Source: Glycine soja (Eukaryota; Streptophyta; Magnoliopsida; Fabales; Fabaceae). Taken from it: DNA of 64,000 bases. The translations under genes were made by a program, and so were the position numbers. This document shows, one piece after another, positions 36,259-47,020 of the stretch. The DNA is taken from positions 5,537,657 to 5,601,656 of the forward strand of contig NC_041020.1 of the NCBI RefSeq assembly GCF_004193775.1, given 5' to 3'. The notes under the pieces were generated by a model, which ran no database searches, had not been told where the DNA came from, and saw nothing but the letters and a program-made list of their open reading frames with translations. Positions within the stretch are counted from its first letter, which is position 1, and each line of letters begins with the position of its first letter.

Positions 36259-37188
36259 ATACTATCAAGAAGGTTTGAACATGAAAAGCACAAGTTGCAG
36301 TTGAATACAGGATCCAAAGACCTTTCAGCTTTTGCTGAAAATTCAGCTGCTTATTGTTCATTTACACCTATAATGTTGTGTGAAAAATTTGTATTTGAGG
36401 CTTGGCAGGATACGTTTCTTACGGTTGATTATACCAGTTTATTCTGGGACATGAAGTTATTACAAAAACTCACATCAATTCATTTGGATGATCTTGAAGA
36501 GTTACACCAAGTAATGCTGACCACAATTAGCTATTTATTTTCCCCCCTAGATTTTCTGTATAGCTACACCCTGGTTTGGCTGTGCATGTTTCATTGCTTA
36601 CTTAAGATTGCCTTTTATGAATTGTTTTATTGTTAAAAAATATTTCCTTATAGTAGGGGAGAGAAGTTACACTTTGTATATTATGCTTCAAATAATTTGG
36701 ATGCATACTGGATTGCTTTAAACTTAATTTCCTATGCTTTTGATTCTAATAATAGGTTGTGGGACGTGTATCCAATCTGTTGGACTTTGCTTTGAAATTT
36801 TCATTGAGTTTCTCATCAAGGCCTCCACAATTGTTTTTGCCACACCAAAAGATATTGTGGACCCTGAATGCATGGGCATTAGTGGATTCAGGTTGGTGTA
36901 AATGCTTGAATGTGTTCAATTATCTTTTTTCTTGGTTAATAGGCTCACACGTGGATTTTAACTCAATTTATTTTCTTTTTATTTTTTTTAGGGGCAAGGG
37001 GGGCGGGGGTGGTGTTGTGATGCATTAAATTTGAAAATTGAAAGCTTTATTCTAGAGATGTGGTTTAAGTGGCATGAATCTATATGGGTATATTTCCCTA
37101 AATCTGCGAAGATTGATGGCTCTGATGAAATTGAACTACCCTACATGCTCATTGAGCCTTTCAGTGCATTAGTTGTGTTTCAGATGAC
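36259..37188 (+). pseudogene. Three consecutive captured exons of one large plant gene (possibly midasin-like)
   Basis: Exon 36259-36510 follows TTCTACAG and encodes 84 codons, including SKDLSAFAENSAAYCSFTP, MLCEKFVFEAWQDTFLTVD and LLQKLTSIHLDDLEELHQ. Exon 36756-36891 reads VVGRVSNLLDFALKFSLSFS and LPHQKILWTLNAWALVDS. Exon 37056-37188 reads MWFKWHESIWVYFPKSAKI and IELPYMLIEPFSALVVFQMT, ending at GTGAGT. All three join in phase with GT..AG introns, so they derive from one gene and keep about 173 sense codons. A dim resemblance to midasin (MDN1) HQK..WTLxAWxxVD text is from memory only. Confidence 0.55.
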
Positions 37189-37321
37189 GTGAGTTGATTT
37201 TATAATTTCTTTACTAAATTCTCGTTGTACTATTGATATCGAGTTATTTGAGCTTTAAATAACCTAAGGGCATTAGTCAATACAAAAGTCAATATTGGGG
37301 CTTCATTAACATAAAGTAATC

Positions 37322-37446
37322 TTAGCTCACAATTGACAAAGTTGCAGGAAATTTTGGTAGTTATTAATATTATTTGTTTGCGTGCTTGGTCCTTATTTAT
37401 TAGCTCACAATTGACAAAGTTATAGGAAATTCTGGTAGTCATTAAG
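37322..37446. repeat. Short direct duplication (about 46 bp, 79 bp apart)
   Basis: TTAGCTCACAATTGACAAAG at 37322 recurs at 37401, each followed by TT, AGGAAATT and TGGTAGT. It lies in intron-like DNA between captured exons. Confidence 0.8.
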
Positions 37447-37467
37447 CAGATCAGAGCCTTTCCATAG

Positions 37468-37559
37468 GGTACTTGGGTGTTAAAGGAGCATTATTGGATA
37501 CACAATTTGCAATGCGTGAGGGAGATGACAATGCTAAAGCTTTGTTCCGCCAAGGACAG
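37468..37559 (+). pseudogene. Captured exon of a cyclophilin-40 (SQUINT/CYP40) type gene
   Basis: A 92-bp exon after TTTCCATAG and before GTTGGT encodes YLGVKGALLDTQFAMREGDD and NAKALFRQGQ. This matches the tetratricopeptide region of plant CYP40 (GALLDTEFAMRD..KALFRQGQAYMALN), the Hsp90 co-chaperone prolyl isomerase. The isomerase domain and the remaining TPR residues are absent. Splice borders are intact. Confidence 0.75.
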
Positions 37560-38179
37560 GTTGGTATTAGAATTGAAGACTTTTCTATCATATATTTGGA
37601 GCTTTTGTTATCCTTTATTGTGTTTGTCTATATGTTATTATGGAATTGAAGACCTTTCTATCATATTTAATCCTTTATTGTGTCTATCTATTTGTTGTCT
37701 TCCTCTCAGCCTAAAATGCTCTATATGCTAGCTTCATATTCATACAAATGGGACAATCTAGTGCTCATTAAATTTATAGTTGTCCAAATGTTAATTTATA
37801 GTTGTCCAATCTTTATGTGTTTTCAAAAAATTTGACAATTCTTTAATATTCCGTTAAGCTTTTTTTTTGTAGCAAATTCATTAGTCATATTGTCATGAAA
37901 GTGCTCATTTTGAGATGTTGAATGATCAACATAGGCAATATTGGTTAGTTACTGTATATTCAATTTAAAATAGAATGAAAAGTAGAAGAGTAAAGGCATG
38001 AATTGTGCTTGAATTTATTTTCTTAAGGTTTATTCATGTATAGATTGTTGAATTAACATTTAACTGTATAATTATATATAGATTGCTGAATTAATTAGGT
38101 TAATTTATTCATGTTGTAGGTTCTACATTCATGTTTGTAATTTGGAAATTTTTAGGTGTAAAAAATTTGGTGTAACTAA

Positions 38180-38510
38180 GACACTTTAGATAAGAAACAT
38201 CTTAGAAAATGTCCTTTCTAAGACGGTTCTTAGCTAAGACTATCTTACTAAAGATATTTTCTAAGACGGATGTAACAAGCGAACCGTCTTAGAATGATCA
38301 CTTTCTAAGACGGATCTTAGTTAACAAACGTCTTAGAAAAGTTACTATCTAAGACGGTTTCTAGCTAAGAACCGTCTTAAAAAGTACCCTTTCTAAGACG
38401 GTTATTATTTAGGACCGTCTTAGAAATGGTACTTTCTAAGACAGTTCTTAGTTAAGAATCGTCTTAGAAAGATCGATTATACTAAGACGGTTATTTTTTA
38501 ACAGTCGTTA
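38180..38510. repeat. Right subterminal array of TCTAAGACGGTT..AACCGTCTTAGAAA hairpin units
   Basis: Six or so units of 50-60 bp. Each pairs TCTAAGACGG with a following CCGTCTTAGA across TTCTTAGCTAAGAA-like loops. Such arrays are transposase-binding regions in CACTA elements. Their transcript would fold into stable hairpins. Confidence 0.8.
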
Positions 38511-38607
38511 AAAGTCTAAATTTTCAACAATGTTGGATATAAAGACGGGTTATAACCATCATTGAATGTCTTTATTAACCGTTGTTAAAGGGCTTTTTTT
38601 GCAGTAA

Positions 38608-38935
38608 TGATGGTTTCATTGAAATATGTTTAAGATATAGGTATACCGGTTTTCCCTGTAAATCAATATAAGTATATAAATTTTTGATTTGTTATATATA
38701 TATATATATTCAATGATATGTTGGATAATATTGTTATTATTTTATATTAATATATATATATATAATACGTTTCTTATTTATATAAATATATATACGAACA
38801 TATTTATTATATATATATATATTAATGTTTATAATATATTTGATGACTTACAGATATATTTTTTGGGTTCATTTATTTTTATGCACCTATATATATAATA
38901 TTTATCTAATGATACATTTATTATTATTGTTATTA

Positions 38936-38997
<62 letters not shown>

Positions 38998-39330
38998 TTG
39001 CATGTAATTGTATAGTGTTGTGTTATATATATTTGATACATGTAAATATATTTATAAGTCTTAAAGTTAGATGTGTTTAGTTATTATTATTATACATTCT
39101 TATCTATTTGTTAAGTATATTTTGTAATTAGTTAAATTGTGAGATGTTAAATTGTAAACATGAGATATGATTGTGAGTGAGTGTGTGATTAATATATGAT
39201 GTTATATTACTTGTGTTGTGAGTTGTAAATTATACAATAACCTGACTGGTGTTTACCTTGAGAAAAGTGTTTATGTGTAGTGTTAAAGGGAAAATGTAGG
39301 ATTCCTAGTTAGGAACCTAAAGTGTTAAAT
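38608..39330 (+). repeat. Continuation of the LTR-like repeat: TA-rich tandem unit
   Basis: ATTGTTATTATTTTATATTAA, TTAATGTTTATAATA and CTAATGATACATTTATTATT blocks match 32010-32360. Includes a (TA)n run at about 38941-38994. It is the partner of 31240-32473 across the CACTA insertion. Confidence 0.55.
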
Positions 39331-40110
39331 TGTAGCACAATGTGTTAAACATGTTTGAAACATAAATATGAGGTCGTGGGTATTGTATAATTCATAAATA
39401 GTGTCTGAATGCAAAAAATTGTTTTAGGGGTTGGACCTAAATTAGGAATGTGAGGTCCTAACGGATTTTTCGGAGTCTAGGCCTTGAGGGTAAAGACACT
39501 CGGTTTAAGTGCTCCTTTATATCTATGTTGACCCCATATGGTTGGAGCATTCTTGCAAAATAGAGTGATCCTGACTGGTCGTCTTATGATTTTACTTAGT
39601 GAGAATGGCCTAACATACCCATTGTGTGGTGTGTCTTGTTATGTACTCCTAAGTGCCCTAGTATGGGTTTTCACTGACATGGTACCACATTGTATATAGG
39701 CTTGAGTCTTAATATAATTGTTGCATAACACCTGCGAATTTTTTATTAGGAAATCAGTAAGTGTTGTTAAATCTTGACTCGAGTGTGTGATTCATGTGTA
39801 ATGTGATTGGTGATTGAAATATGAATTTCAAATGATAAAGTGGTGAAGTAACGTGGATTGAATTAAGTTAAGTTGTGTTATAAATAATTGTATAATGTAT
39901 TTTTCTTATGTTTTTGTTTATCCATATTTTATTTAGAAATGTGATAACTCACTCCTAGTATGTGTTTGTGTTTGGGTTGATTGCCGTTTTGTTTCAGGTC
40001 AGCCAACATATGATGAGTTCCATGTTAGAGATGGAGAGACTTAGCCTGTGATAGGAAAATGCTTTGATAAATGTGACATCGGGGCATAGGGTTTTACTTC
40101 ATATGTTATA
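39330..40110 (-). repeat. LTR-like repeat, copy 3 (partial)
   Basis: Blocks such as TTCGGAGTCTAGGCCTTG, GTGCTCCTTTAT, TGGTTGGAGCATTCTTGCAA and TGTGATAACTCACTCC align with 7838-8580 in the same direction. It is less complete than copies 1 and 2 and lacks the CCCTCTACC end. Confidence 0.6.
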
Positions 40111-40199
40111 ATCCCATGAATGATATAATTGTTTTATATTTTCTACTTGAGTGTTTTTTTTTCATTCAGAATGGGCGGCCTTGATTTGAGCCGAGATAA

Positions 40200-41298
40200 T
40201 TTTATCTTTTATTCGAACAAGAAGATAACTCTCACTAATTTAGCATAAGTTTTGATTTTGATGTTTGGTGCCATAAGCTTGTTTTCATCAAGGTCCTTGT
40301 ATTGTTTGTTATAGAATCTAGGCTTATGTGTGCTTAGGATTTGTAATTTATCTTGTGCTTAACACATTAGATATCTTAGAAATTGATCAAGCCTTGAAAA
40401 ATTAAGAGTATTTCAAATTTAACAAATGGTAATCGATTGAAAATAAGTAGTCATTGATTACATTGTTCTTATTGTAATATGAAAATTAAGACACATAAAG
40501 TTGTGGTAATTGATTACCTACCAGGTAAATCAGTTACACAAGCTAGGGCTTGAATCTAAAACTAGAACCGGTCGTGTTTTAATCGATTACAAATAAAGCT
40601 TTGTTTGTTATTGAAATACAAGTTCATGTTTTAATTGATTACATGTCCAATTAATTGTAAATGCATTTAAAGTCTTAAACCCAGGTCCACGAAGAATAAA
40701 ATAACCAATTACAACTAGCTAGTAATAGATTATTATTCTTATATTTTGAAAATTTAATAAATAGAACTGTCTTGTTTCATTATCTTCTTATGAAAGCCTA
40801 CTTTCATATGCATTTGAAGAAAGACTATTGAGGTGTGTTTCTACAAGCTTTGATCACTAAACTTCAGTTTTGGATTTCTTATCAAGGGATCAAGGCTTTG
40901 ACACTTCTATGGAGATTCTTTGAGCTCAAGAGATGGATCTTTACACAATTAGTTGTACTTTATCATCATCTTTGTGATTTTCTTCAAGTTTCTTTTTCTA
41001 AGATATAGTTTCTTAGTATCTATGTGGGAAGGATTCTACATAGAGGTTATCTTCTTGAGGGGTGCAAGAAATGGGATGGTTGTAGATTAGGATAATTGTG
41101 TGTGCATAGTATTTGTATACTCTAATATTCTATAATGGAAAGCCAATTCAGGTTATTGGATACCCGAATGCGTGCAGGTCCCAAAAAGACTGAATCAATA
41201 TAAATTTGTGTATCCTTGAATATTCCTTTCTTTAATACTTTAAATAATTCAACATCTAATCCTAGTGAATTAAAGTTTTCTTTCAAGTGTTTTTCAAT
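40200..41298. repeat. Left part of an LTR-type repeat carrying ATCGATTAC-type motifs; host of two later insertions
   Basis: Contains diverged GGTAATCGATTGAA, GGTAATTGATTACC, TTTAATCGATTACA and TTTAATTGATTACA at 40428, 40505, 40578 and 40630. These motifs also characterise the solo LTR at 47517-49174. The repeat is interrupted at 41299 by the large CACTA element, continues at 53693-53770, is interrupted again by the gypsy element, and ends near 59500. Confidence 0.5.
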
Positions 41299-41336
41299 CA
41301 CTACTAGAAAGAATAACTTAAATATCACTACCTTAA

Positions 41337-41530
41337 CATCAGTTTTATCAAAAACCTATGTTAACAAAAATGCAGTGACATACTCATAAATAACATTAGT
41401 TCGTTAACATCGTTTTTTTGAAAAACGATATTAATGAACTCATGTTAACATCGGTTTTTCACAAAATTGATGTTATCGAACTAATGTTAACATTGATTTT
41501 TGAAAAACTAATGTTGTGTTTTAACTTAAA
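41337..41530. repeat. Left subterminal repeats (ACATCGGTTTTT / AACCGATGTTA type)
   Basis: Units such as TTAACATCAGTTTTATCAAA, TTAACATCGTTTTTTTGAAA, TTAACATCGGTTTTTCAC and AAAATTGATGTTA, matched by the array at 53210-53690. Confidence 0.8.
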
Positions 41531-44251
41531 TAAAAACCTAAAACCCTTTTTGTGCTTAATCTGTCCAATTCCCAAACCCTTTACCAAAGCTCACCAGCCA
41601 CTCTCACCACCGTACTTTCACTCGTAATGGTCCTCAACCTCACCACTCTCACTCGCAACGATCCTCACCGTTAGTCTCACCACCGTCACTCACTTTGGTT
41701 GTTATTGCTCACCGGCGTGACTACGTCATTGAGACGTTGCTATTGTGACGCCGTTACCGCCATCTTCCGTCAACCATCGAAGGTTTGTTCTTTTTTTACT
41801 TAGGTCATAACGCGTTGGGATGCCGTCATTGTTTTGTTTTACTTTTGTTGAGTACATTTTTGGAAAATCTGTTGTTCCTTTGTTATTCACTTGTGACTTA
41901 TTAAACCCTTGAATACACCTTAGGTGAAACCCCATCTTACCTTACTCAAGTAATTCATTGAAGTTCAGATGAGATTGTTCTGAGTTTGAAGTGGGAAAAC
42001 TCACATATTGTTTTGAGATTGCTTTGTGCTTCTAAAGTTGGCATTTTAAAGTGTGAAAGAAAGAGTTACCTTAATTGCTTCTTCTAATTCCTTAGAATTT
42101 GTTGTGAACTCTTTTCTAGTAAGCATTTTTTTACTTAAGAAGTGCATGACAGGATTTATTTTCTTGATTTGGAAAAGTCTAATGCTTTTATTGATTTATC
42201 CATCACTTATTCACTTATTCACAATTTCTTTTGGGTGATTATGTAGTTATTTGAAGTATAAGATGGTTTGTGTTAAAATAATGATTGATCTTATGATAAC
42301 TACATCTTCTACGAAAAGTTTGAACTTGAAGAGTTGGATATTAGAAATGAAGTGGGAGGAATGAGTTTTTTTTTATTTTTTATTTTTTCATAACACCTTT
42401 GTTAGGTTGATTGCAAAACACTTATTGAGGTTGAGGACAGGTGAGGTCAACTGATAACATATCATTATAACACATAGTGACATAGCTTGTAATACTTAAG
42501 ACTCTCATGAAATATCTATAGAATATTTACATGAGATTCTAATAGCTTCATAAATTATTGGTCCAAAAACTGTAAGATTCTAATAGTTTTCTATAAGCGT
42601 AATATATTATTCGTTTTATCTCCGCTCTCTTGGGACACTTGAAAAACAGAATAAATTTATGAATTTGATTTTTACACTGGATTAATTTTACAGAACATTG
42701 AGTTGGGAGATTAGAAAAAAAAATGGCATATTTGCATCAAGTTCTTGTTGTATCAAGTTGATTTCTCTTGAAAAACTTCTAGTACTCACTCGCGTGATAC
42801 TAATTTGACAGTGTTGTTCAGTTAGAAGACAATACAGAACATCCAAGCTCAAGTTCAGATTTATTGGAGCCCACCTGTTTAGACCCAATTTCAAAAAGCA
42901 TTTCTAAGGGTCTTTAATTGAACTCCTCTCATTGGAGGTAATTGCAATTGCATTACAAACACCACATGTAGTACTAATTGCAATTTTTCTTTCTTCAAAT
43001 AAATGTCTTCCCAGCTTTCTCTTTTCTATAATCTTCTTTGCTTCTTCTCATTCATTTGATTGAAGTTGTTTCCATCATGAAAATGGACCACTTCCTCATC
43101 AACTAATGATGATGCCAAAGTGAATCTAAAGGGATGAAATGGACATACACCTAAAAGGGGTATCATGAGTTTTCAATTATCACCCAATTAGTTATGGATC
43201 TGAATGATGACTTAGTTGAAAATTATATTAGATATTTAAGGGTACTGCTGTTAACATGGAAATTTACAAGTGAGTAAATGTAAACCTCTCTCATTTTAGG
43301 TATTTTACTTTATGGTTTGTTGCATCTATGTTATGAAATGGTATGTTATGAAGGGGGGCACTTATGTACTACTCCATCATCGTAGAATTGATTTTGTTGC
43401 TTCCTTTTCTTCTATCCTAACACAAGTTTTTTTTTTAAAGAAGAGGGCCCTACTACTACTCCTCTCCCATATCACAAGTCGCTTGAATAAAATGATAACA
43501 CCTAGGGTAAGATGAAACTAAAATTAATGTGGATGGTCATACTCAATAGCCATTATCTAAAGGCTAATTCTCTTTCCTTTTAAGCCAATGTGACAAAGGC
43601 TTCTATTTCCCTTTTTATTCCTTTTCTTTATTAAATGCGAAGAAAATTAAGCAAAGGTTGGCGGACATGTAACATTGTCAATTCCATCTATTTTACTATT
43701 TTTTATTACTCTCTTATAATTAAGATTTGTTTTGAGATGATGTAAATTTGGAAGTGCCTAGCTGGCGTCTACATATATATATGGTAGTACCTTTTATCTT
43801 TCTAGCATTCTCTGATTCTCAATTCACTTTGTGAGGATAATGGGGTTCTATGTATATAATTTTCAAAAAGGAGTTGGTGGGTTAAGATAGGCAATTAAAA
43901 ATCCATAAAAGCAAGGGGCATAAACCACTTCATAATACACTGATAACATACCGTTTATTTTTAGTTTCTTATTTCTTCTTGTTAAGGTAATTGTAATTAT
44001 AATTGTAATTTGTAGACACTTTTCATTTTCTTGTTTGCTTTGTGATCACGACATTCATTGTTGAGATTGGTAGTGACTATCATCACAGGTATGAATGTCT
44101 TTCCTAAACTTTTGATGCTTTTTTTTTCTTATTAGTGCTTTTATAACTTGTTTTGTGTGATTAATGACTATTGCTTTATATACAATTAATGTTCATTATG
44201 AGGGGACCTTAGTTTCCCGTTTGAGATTCAATACAATGATTCTTGTGGACA
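41531..44251. other. CACTA interior without recognised genes
   Basis: 41560-41770 is a GC-richer CTCACCAC/CTCACTCG-rich stretch resembling a captured 5' leader. The rest is AT-rich with only short ORFs. The N-terminal half of TNP2 expected here is absent. Confidence 0.45.
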
Positions 44252-44487
44252 GTTGATAACTGTTGTGCATAAGTATATTTTGTAATTAAGTCACATAGAA
44301 ATTATCAGATTTCCCCTTTTTTATTGCTTCTTTTTGTGTGAATCATTAGGATTTTGGCATCCTCTAAGTTTTTGTACAGTAGGTGCTTAAACTAGTAAAT
44401 TGATATTGTTTTGGTGGTGTATTCTTTTTTTTTTTGTAGAAACATAGAAGAAGGCATGAAAGAGAGTTGGAGGCTTGAAGACACTCA

Positions 44488-44605
44488 CTCAGCGCGACGC
44501 GGTCGCTTAACGAGCAGCCCTCACTTAGCGAGAGTTGAGCACTTAGTGCGTGACCACTTACTCCTCGTTTAGCATGAAATCACACTTAGCGTGAGGTCAC
44601 GAAAA
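44488..44605. repeat. GCTTAGCG-type cassette in copy C
   Basis: CGGTCGCTTAACGAGC, CACTTAGCGAGAG, CACTTAGTGCGTG, CTCGTTTAGC and CACTTAGCGTGAGG within about 118 bp, the same motif family as 19840-20063. Confidence 0.7.
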
Positions 44606-44793
44606 ACAAAACTGAGTTGCATGTTAAATGAGAAAAAAAGGAGGGAAGCATTCATTCATTATCCCCCACACAAAGAAAAGCTAGGGCACATTCCTTTGGA
44701 GGAGAAATCAACCATTAAGAGCTTCCACTTTCACTTCCTCTCTATTGTTCTCCACTCTCTTTGCCCATCCTCATTCCCTTTGTAATTATAAGC

Positions 44794-45088
44794 CTTTCAT
44801 GACAATGAGAGGCTAAACCACCCATTGTTGGGAGCTTAGCAACCAAACACTCTTGATGTAATGATTCATATTATCTATTTAATGTTATTTCAGTTTCATT
44901 GCCTCTTTTTTGTGCGTATTTTCATGCTTGTGGCTTGATCATCTTTCATGACAATGAAAGGCTAAACCACCCATTGTTGGGATCTTAGCAATCAAACACT
45001 CTTGATGTAATGATTCTTACCATCTATTTAATGTTATTTCAGTTTCATTGCCTTTTGTGTGTATTTTCATGCTTGTGGCTTGATCATC
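44794..45088. repeat. 149-bp tandem duplication inside copy C
   Basis: CTTTCATGACAATGAGAGGC at 44794 recurs as CTTTCATGACAATGAAAGGC at 44943. The two units run in parallel through CACTCTTGATGTAATGATTC to CTTGTGGCTTGATCATC, with few differences. Confidence 0.9.
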
Positions 45089-45721
45089 CATATTCATGCT
45101 ATGTTTTAAGGTTTAGGAATTGGAAAATGTTTATCTCTTAAGAACTAGAAAAGAGAATCTAAGTAATTCATCTCTAGAAATAGAATGGTATTATTTAACT
45201 TGTTTTATGCATCTCTGTTTATAATGCAATTTAGCTAGTTTATCTCTTAAGGGATTATGAGAGCAATTAGGTAAATTAGGCTCTTTCGTGTGAGGAATCA
45301 TGGCTAGAGTATATGAGTAGATGTAGGTGATAATTGGAATAGTATTGAATAAAGAAAAATCATTAACATTGCATCAATAGTAGTTTTGGTAGGCTAAGCC
45401 CCAACATATCCATAATTCTGCATCAACCGTCGCTTCACCGCTCCGAGTGTTTGTTTTTCTCGCCTTGCACATGCTAGCTAATTAATTTAATTTTATGTCA
45501 ATTTACTTTTAATGTCACATGTTACAAATAGTTGAATCAATTCATTAATTGCTTGAAAATTGGATATACACAACTCTGAGTATAATCAAAGTTCATGTGA
45601 ACTCGACACTCAAACTTCCGTTTTACTTTACTACTTGGACGAATTAATGCACTTGCTAATGAGTTAACAAAAATTTTCATTAATTGTTGTATTGAATCTT
45701 GAATTGTCCATTTGGACAGTT

Positions 45722-45959
45722 TGGGAGATGTTTTTTTTATAGCAGATTCATACGTAAAGGTTAACTTTCTTTTCTTTAATTTGACGAAATTTTTGTTAGT
45801 GTATTTCCCTTTGTTCTCTTGATGCATACTTGATTGTAGTGGAATTCATCTCACTTCTTTCGTGTGATGTACTTGGAGATCAATGCAAAATTTCGTCAAA
45901 TCTAAGAAAATAAAGTTAACCTTTACGTATGAATCTACTATAAAAAAATGTTTTCCTAA
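45722..45959. repeat. Inverted repeat, about 73-bp arms, 92-bp loop
   Basis: The left arm (45722-45794) holds ATTCATACGTAAAGGTTAAC and TTTGACGAAATTTT. The right arm (45887-45959) holds their reverse complements, AAAATTTCGTCAAA and GTTAACCTTTACGTATGAAT. The arms are about 90% identical by eye. It lies just upstream of the TNP2 C-terminal frame. Confidence 0.85.
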
Positions 45960-46022
45960 ATAGGATAGGGCCACACCTTTAATGAAAAAAATGAGGTTTA
46001 CATTGCAGAATAAACTATTGAA

Positions 46023-46918
46023 TTGTGTTCAGAGTACATTGAAAAGGATAAACCAGTTGGGCTTCCTGAGTCTCGGCATGACGAGAGAGTGGGAGGTAAG
46101 GGTTCACGAGGGTTGCATGTTATAACTCCGGGTCTAAAGGAATTACAACAAGCTCATTTGTATATACTAAATAACATTAATGAAGTTCTGCCAGACATAG
46201 TTTGTCACGAAGCCTTAGTCATGGAAAGTAACCCAAAAATGACCAAGAATAGGGTGTTGAAAGAGCATAACAATATTTTCTTAAATTGTTTTAAAGATAC
46301 AATCTTTGGTGATGATAATGCTTCTAAAACGTTAAGGAAGTTAGCAGATGGGCCTAAAAGAAATGTTAGAAGTTGGCAGAGATACGATATCAACAAGTAT
46401 TTGTTCTACACCAAATCACAAGATAGCAAGACTACAATGCAAAATAGTGGGGTTAGTCTTAGGGCTGAATCCCAACACTTTGCTATTGTACATGATGACA
46501 ATCCTCATCTAGCGTCCATGCTTTGGAGTCATCGAAGAAATTTTGGGAGCTTAATTATGTCAAACTCATTGTGTATGTTTTCAAGTGTAAGTGGGTAGAT
46601 AACAATATGGGTGTGCGAACCGATGATTTCAGATTTACATTGGTAGATCTGAAGAAGGTAGCTTATCAGAATAAGTGTTTCATCATGGCAGAACAAGCTA
46701 AACAGGTGTTTTACGTTCAAGATCCTTGTGATGAAAGGTGGTCAGTGGTTCTACACGAAAAAACTATCAGTCTTAATCTTGAAGATGATGATTCAACCCT
46801 TGATACTTGTCTCACTCCTTTCTCCACACAAATGCCTAACGTCAACGGAGAAGAAGTTGATGACGTCCATGCAAATCGTAATGATTATGATGAAGGAGAA
46901 TTAATTAACATCATATAA
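46023..46918 (+). pseudogene. TNP2-like CACTA transposase C-terminus (DUF4218/DUF4216 part), frameshifted
   Basis: Frame 1 (46023-46520) reads CSEYIEKDKPVGLPESRHDE, GGKGSRGLHVITPGLKELQQ and AHLYILNNINEVLPDIVC, then WQRYDINKYLFYTKSQDSKT and NSGVSLRAESQHFA. Frame 2 (from about 46523 to 46918) continues VFKCKWVDNNMGVRTDDFRF, TLVDLKKVAYQNKCFIMAEQ and AKQVFYVQDPCDERWSVVLH, and ends at the natural C terminus. A single frameshift near 46520 separates them. The family protein is 900-1000 aa; only about the last 300 are present. An intron may lie before 46023. It is a pseudogene with no RNase-H-like catalytic core. Confidence 0.9.
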
Positions 46919-47020
46919 TGTAATCTTTTTTATATTTACTTGTTTCTTCTATATTTACAATTACATATATTACTATAATTTTGAGTTCAGTTTAGTTAAT
47001 GTTGTTTTCAAAAAAGGCAC

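Larger units (their letters stand above)
32474..38607 (+). mobile_element. CACTA element carrying captured host gene exons (Pack-CACTA type)
   Basis: Left end CACGGCTAGAAATA (a decayed CACTACTAGAAA) and right end TTTTTTTGCAGTA (a decayed TTTTTTGTAGTG). ATG stands immediately outside both ends (32471-32473 and 38608-38610), a 3-bp target duplication as expected for CACTA elements. Both flanks of the interior carry TCTAAGACGGTT/AACCGTCTTAGA repeats (32500-32665 and 38180-38510). There is no transposase. The interior contains exon fragments of at least three unrelated host genes, all on the plus strand with canonical splice borders. It must have moved using transposase from another element. Confidence 0.75.
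44252..45535 (-). repeat. Unclassified 1.3-kb repeat, copy C (reverse orientation)
   Basis: Starts TTGATAACTGTTGTGCATAA, the reverse complement of the 3' end of copy B (TTATGAGTATATTTTGG context). Its reverse complement then parallels copies A and B: CACAAGCATGAAAATAC, ATTAAATAGATAATATG, TTACATCAAGAGTGTTTGG, GAAAGAGCCTAATTTACC. The right end near 45535 is approximate. Non-coding. Confidence 0.65.

Noticed and set aside
33790..37559. A functional multi-exon host gene
   Set aside because: The exons match unrelated protein families in succession and lie between CACTA subterminal arrays; no start-to-stop gene can be built.
31975..39000. TA-rich direct repeats as LTRs of a 7-kb element
   Set aside because: The ATG duplication and CACTA-type ends at 32474 and 38607 explain the insertion better; the repeats are tandem units of the host sequence.
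46023..46918. A domesticated transposase gene
   Set aside because: It has a frameshift, lacks the catalytic core, and lies in an element with clear transposon ends.
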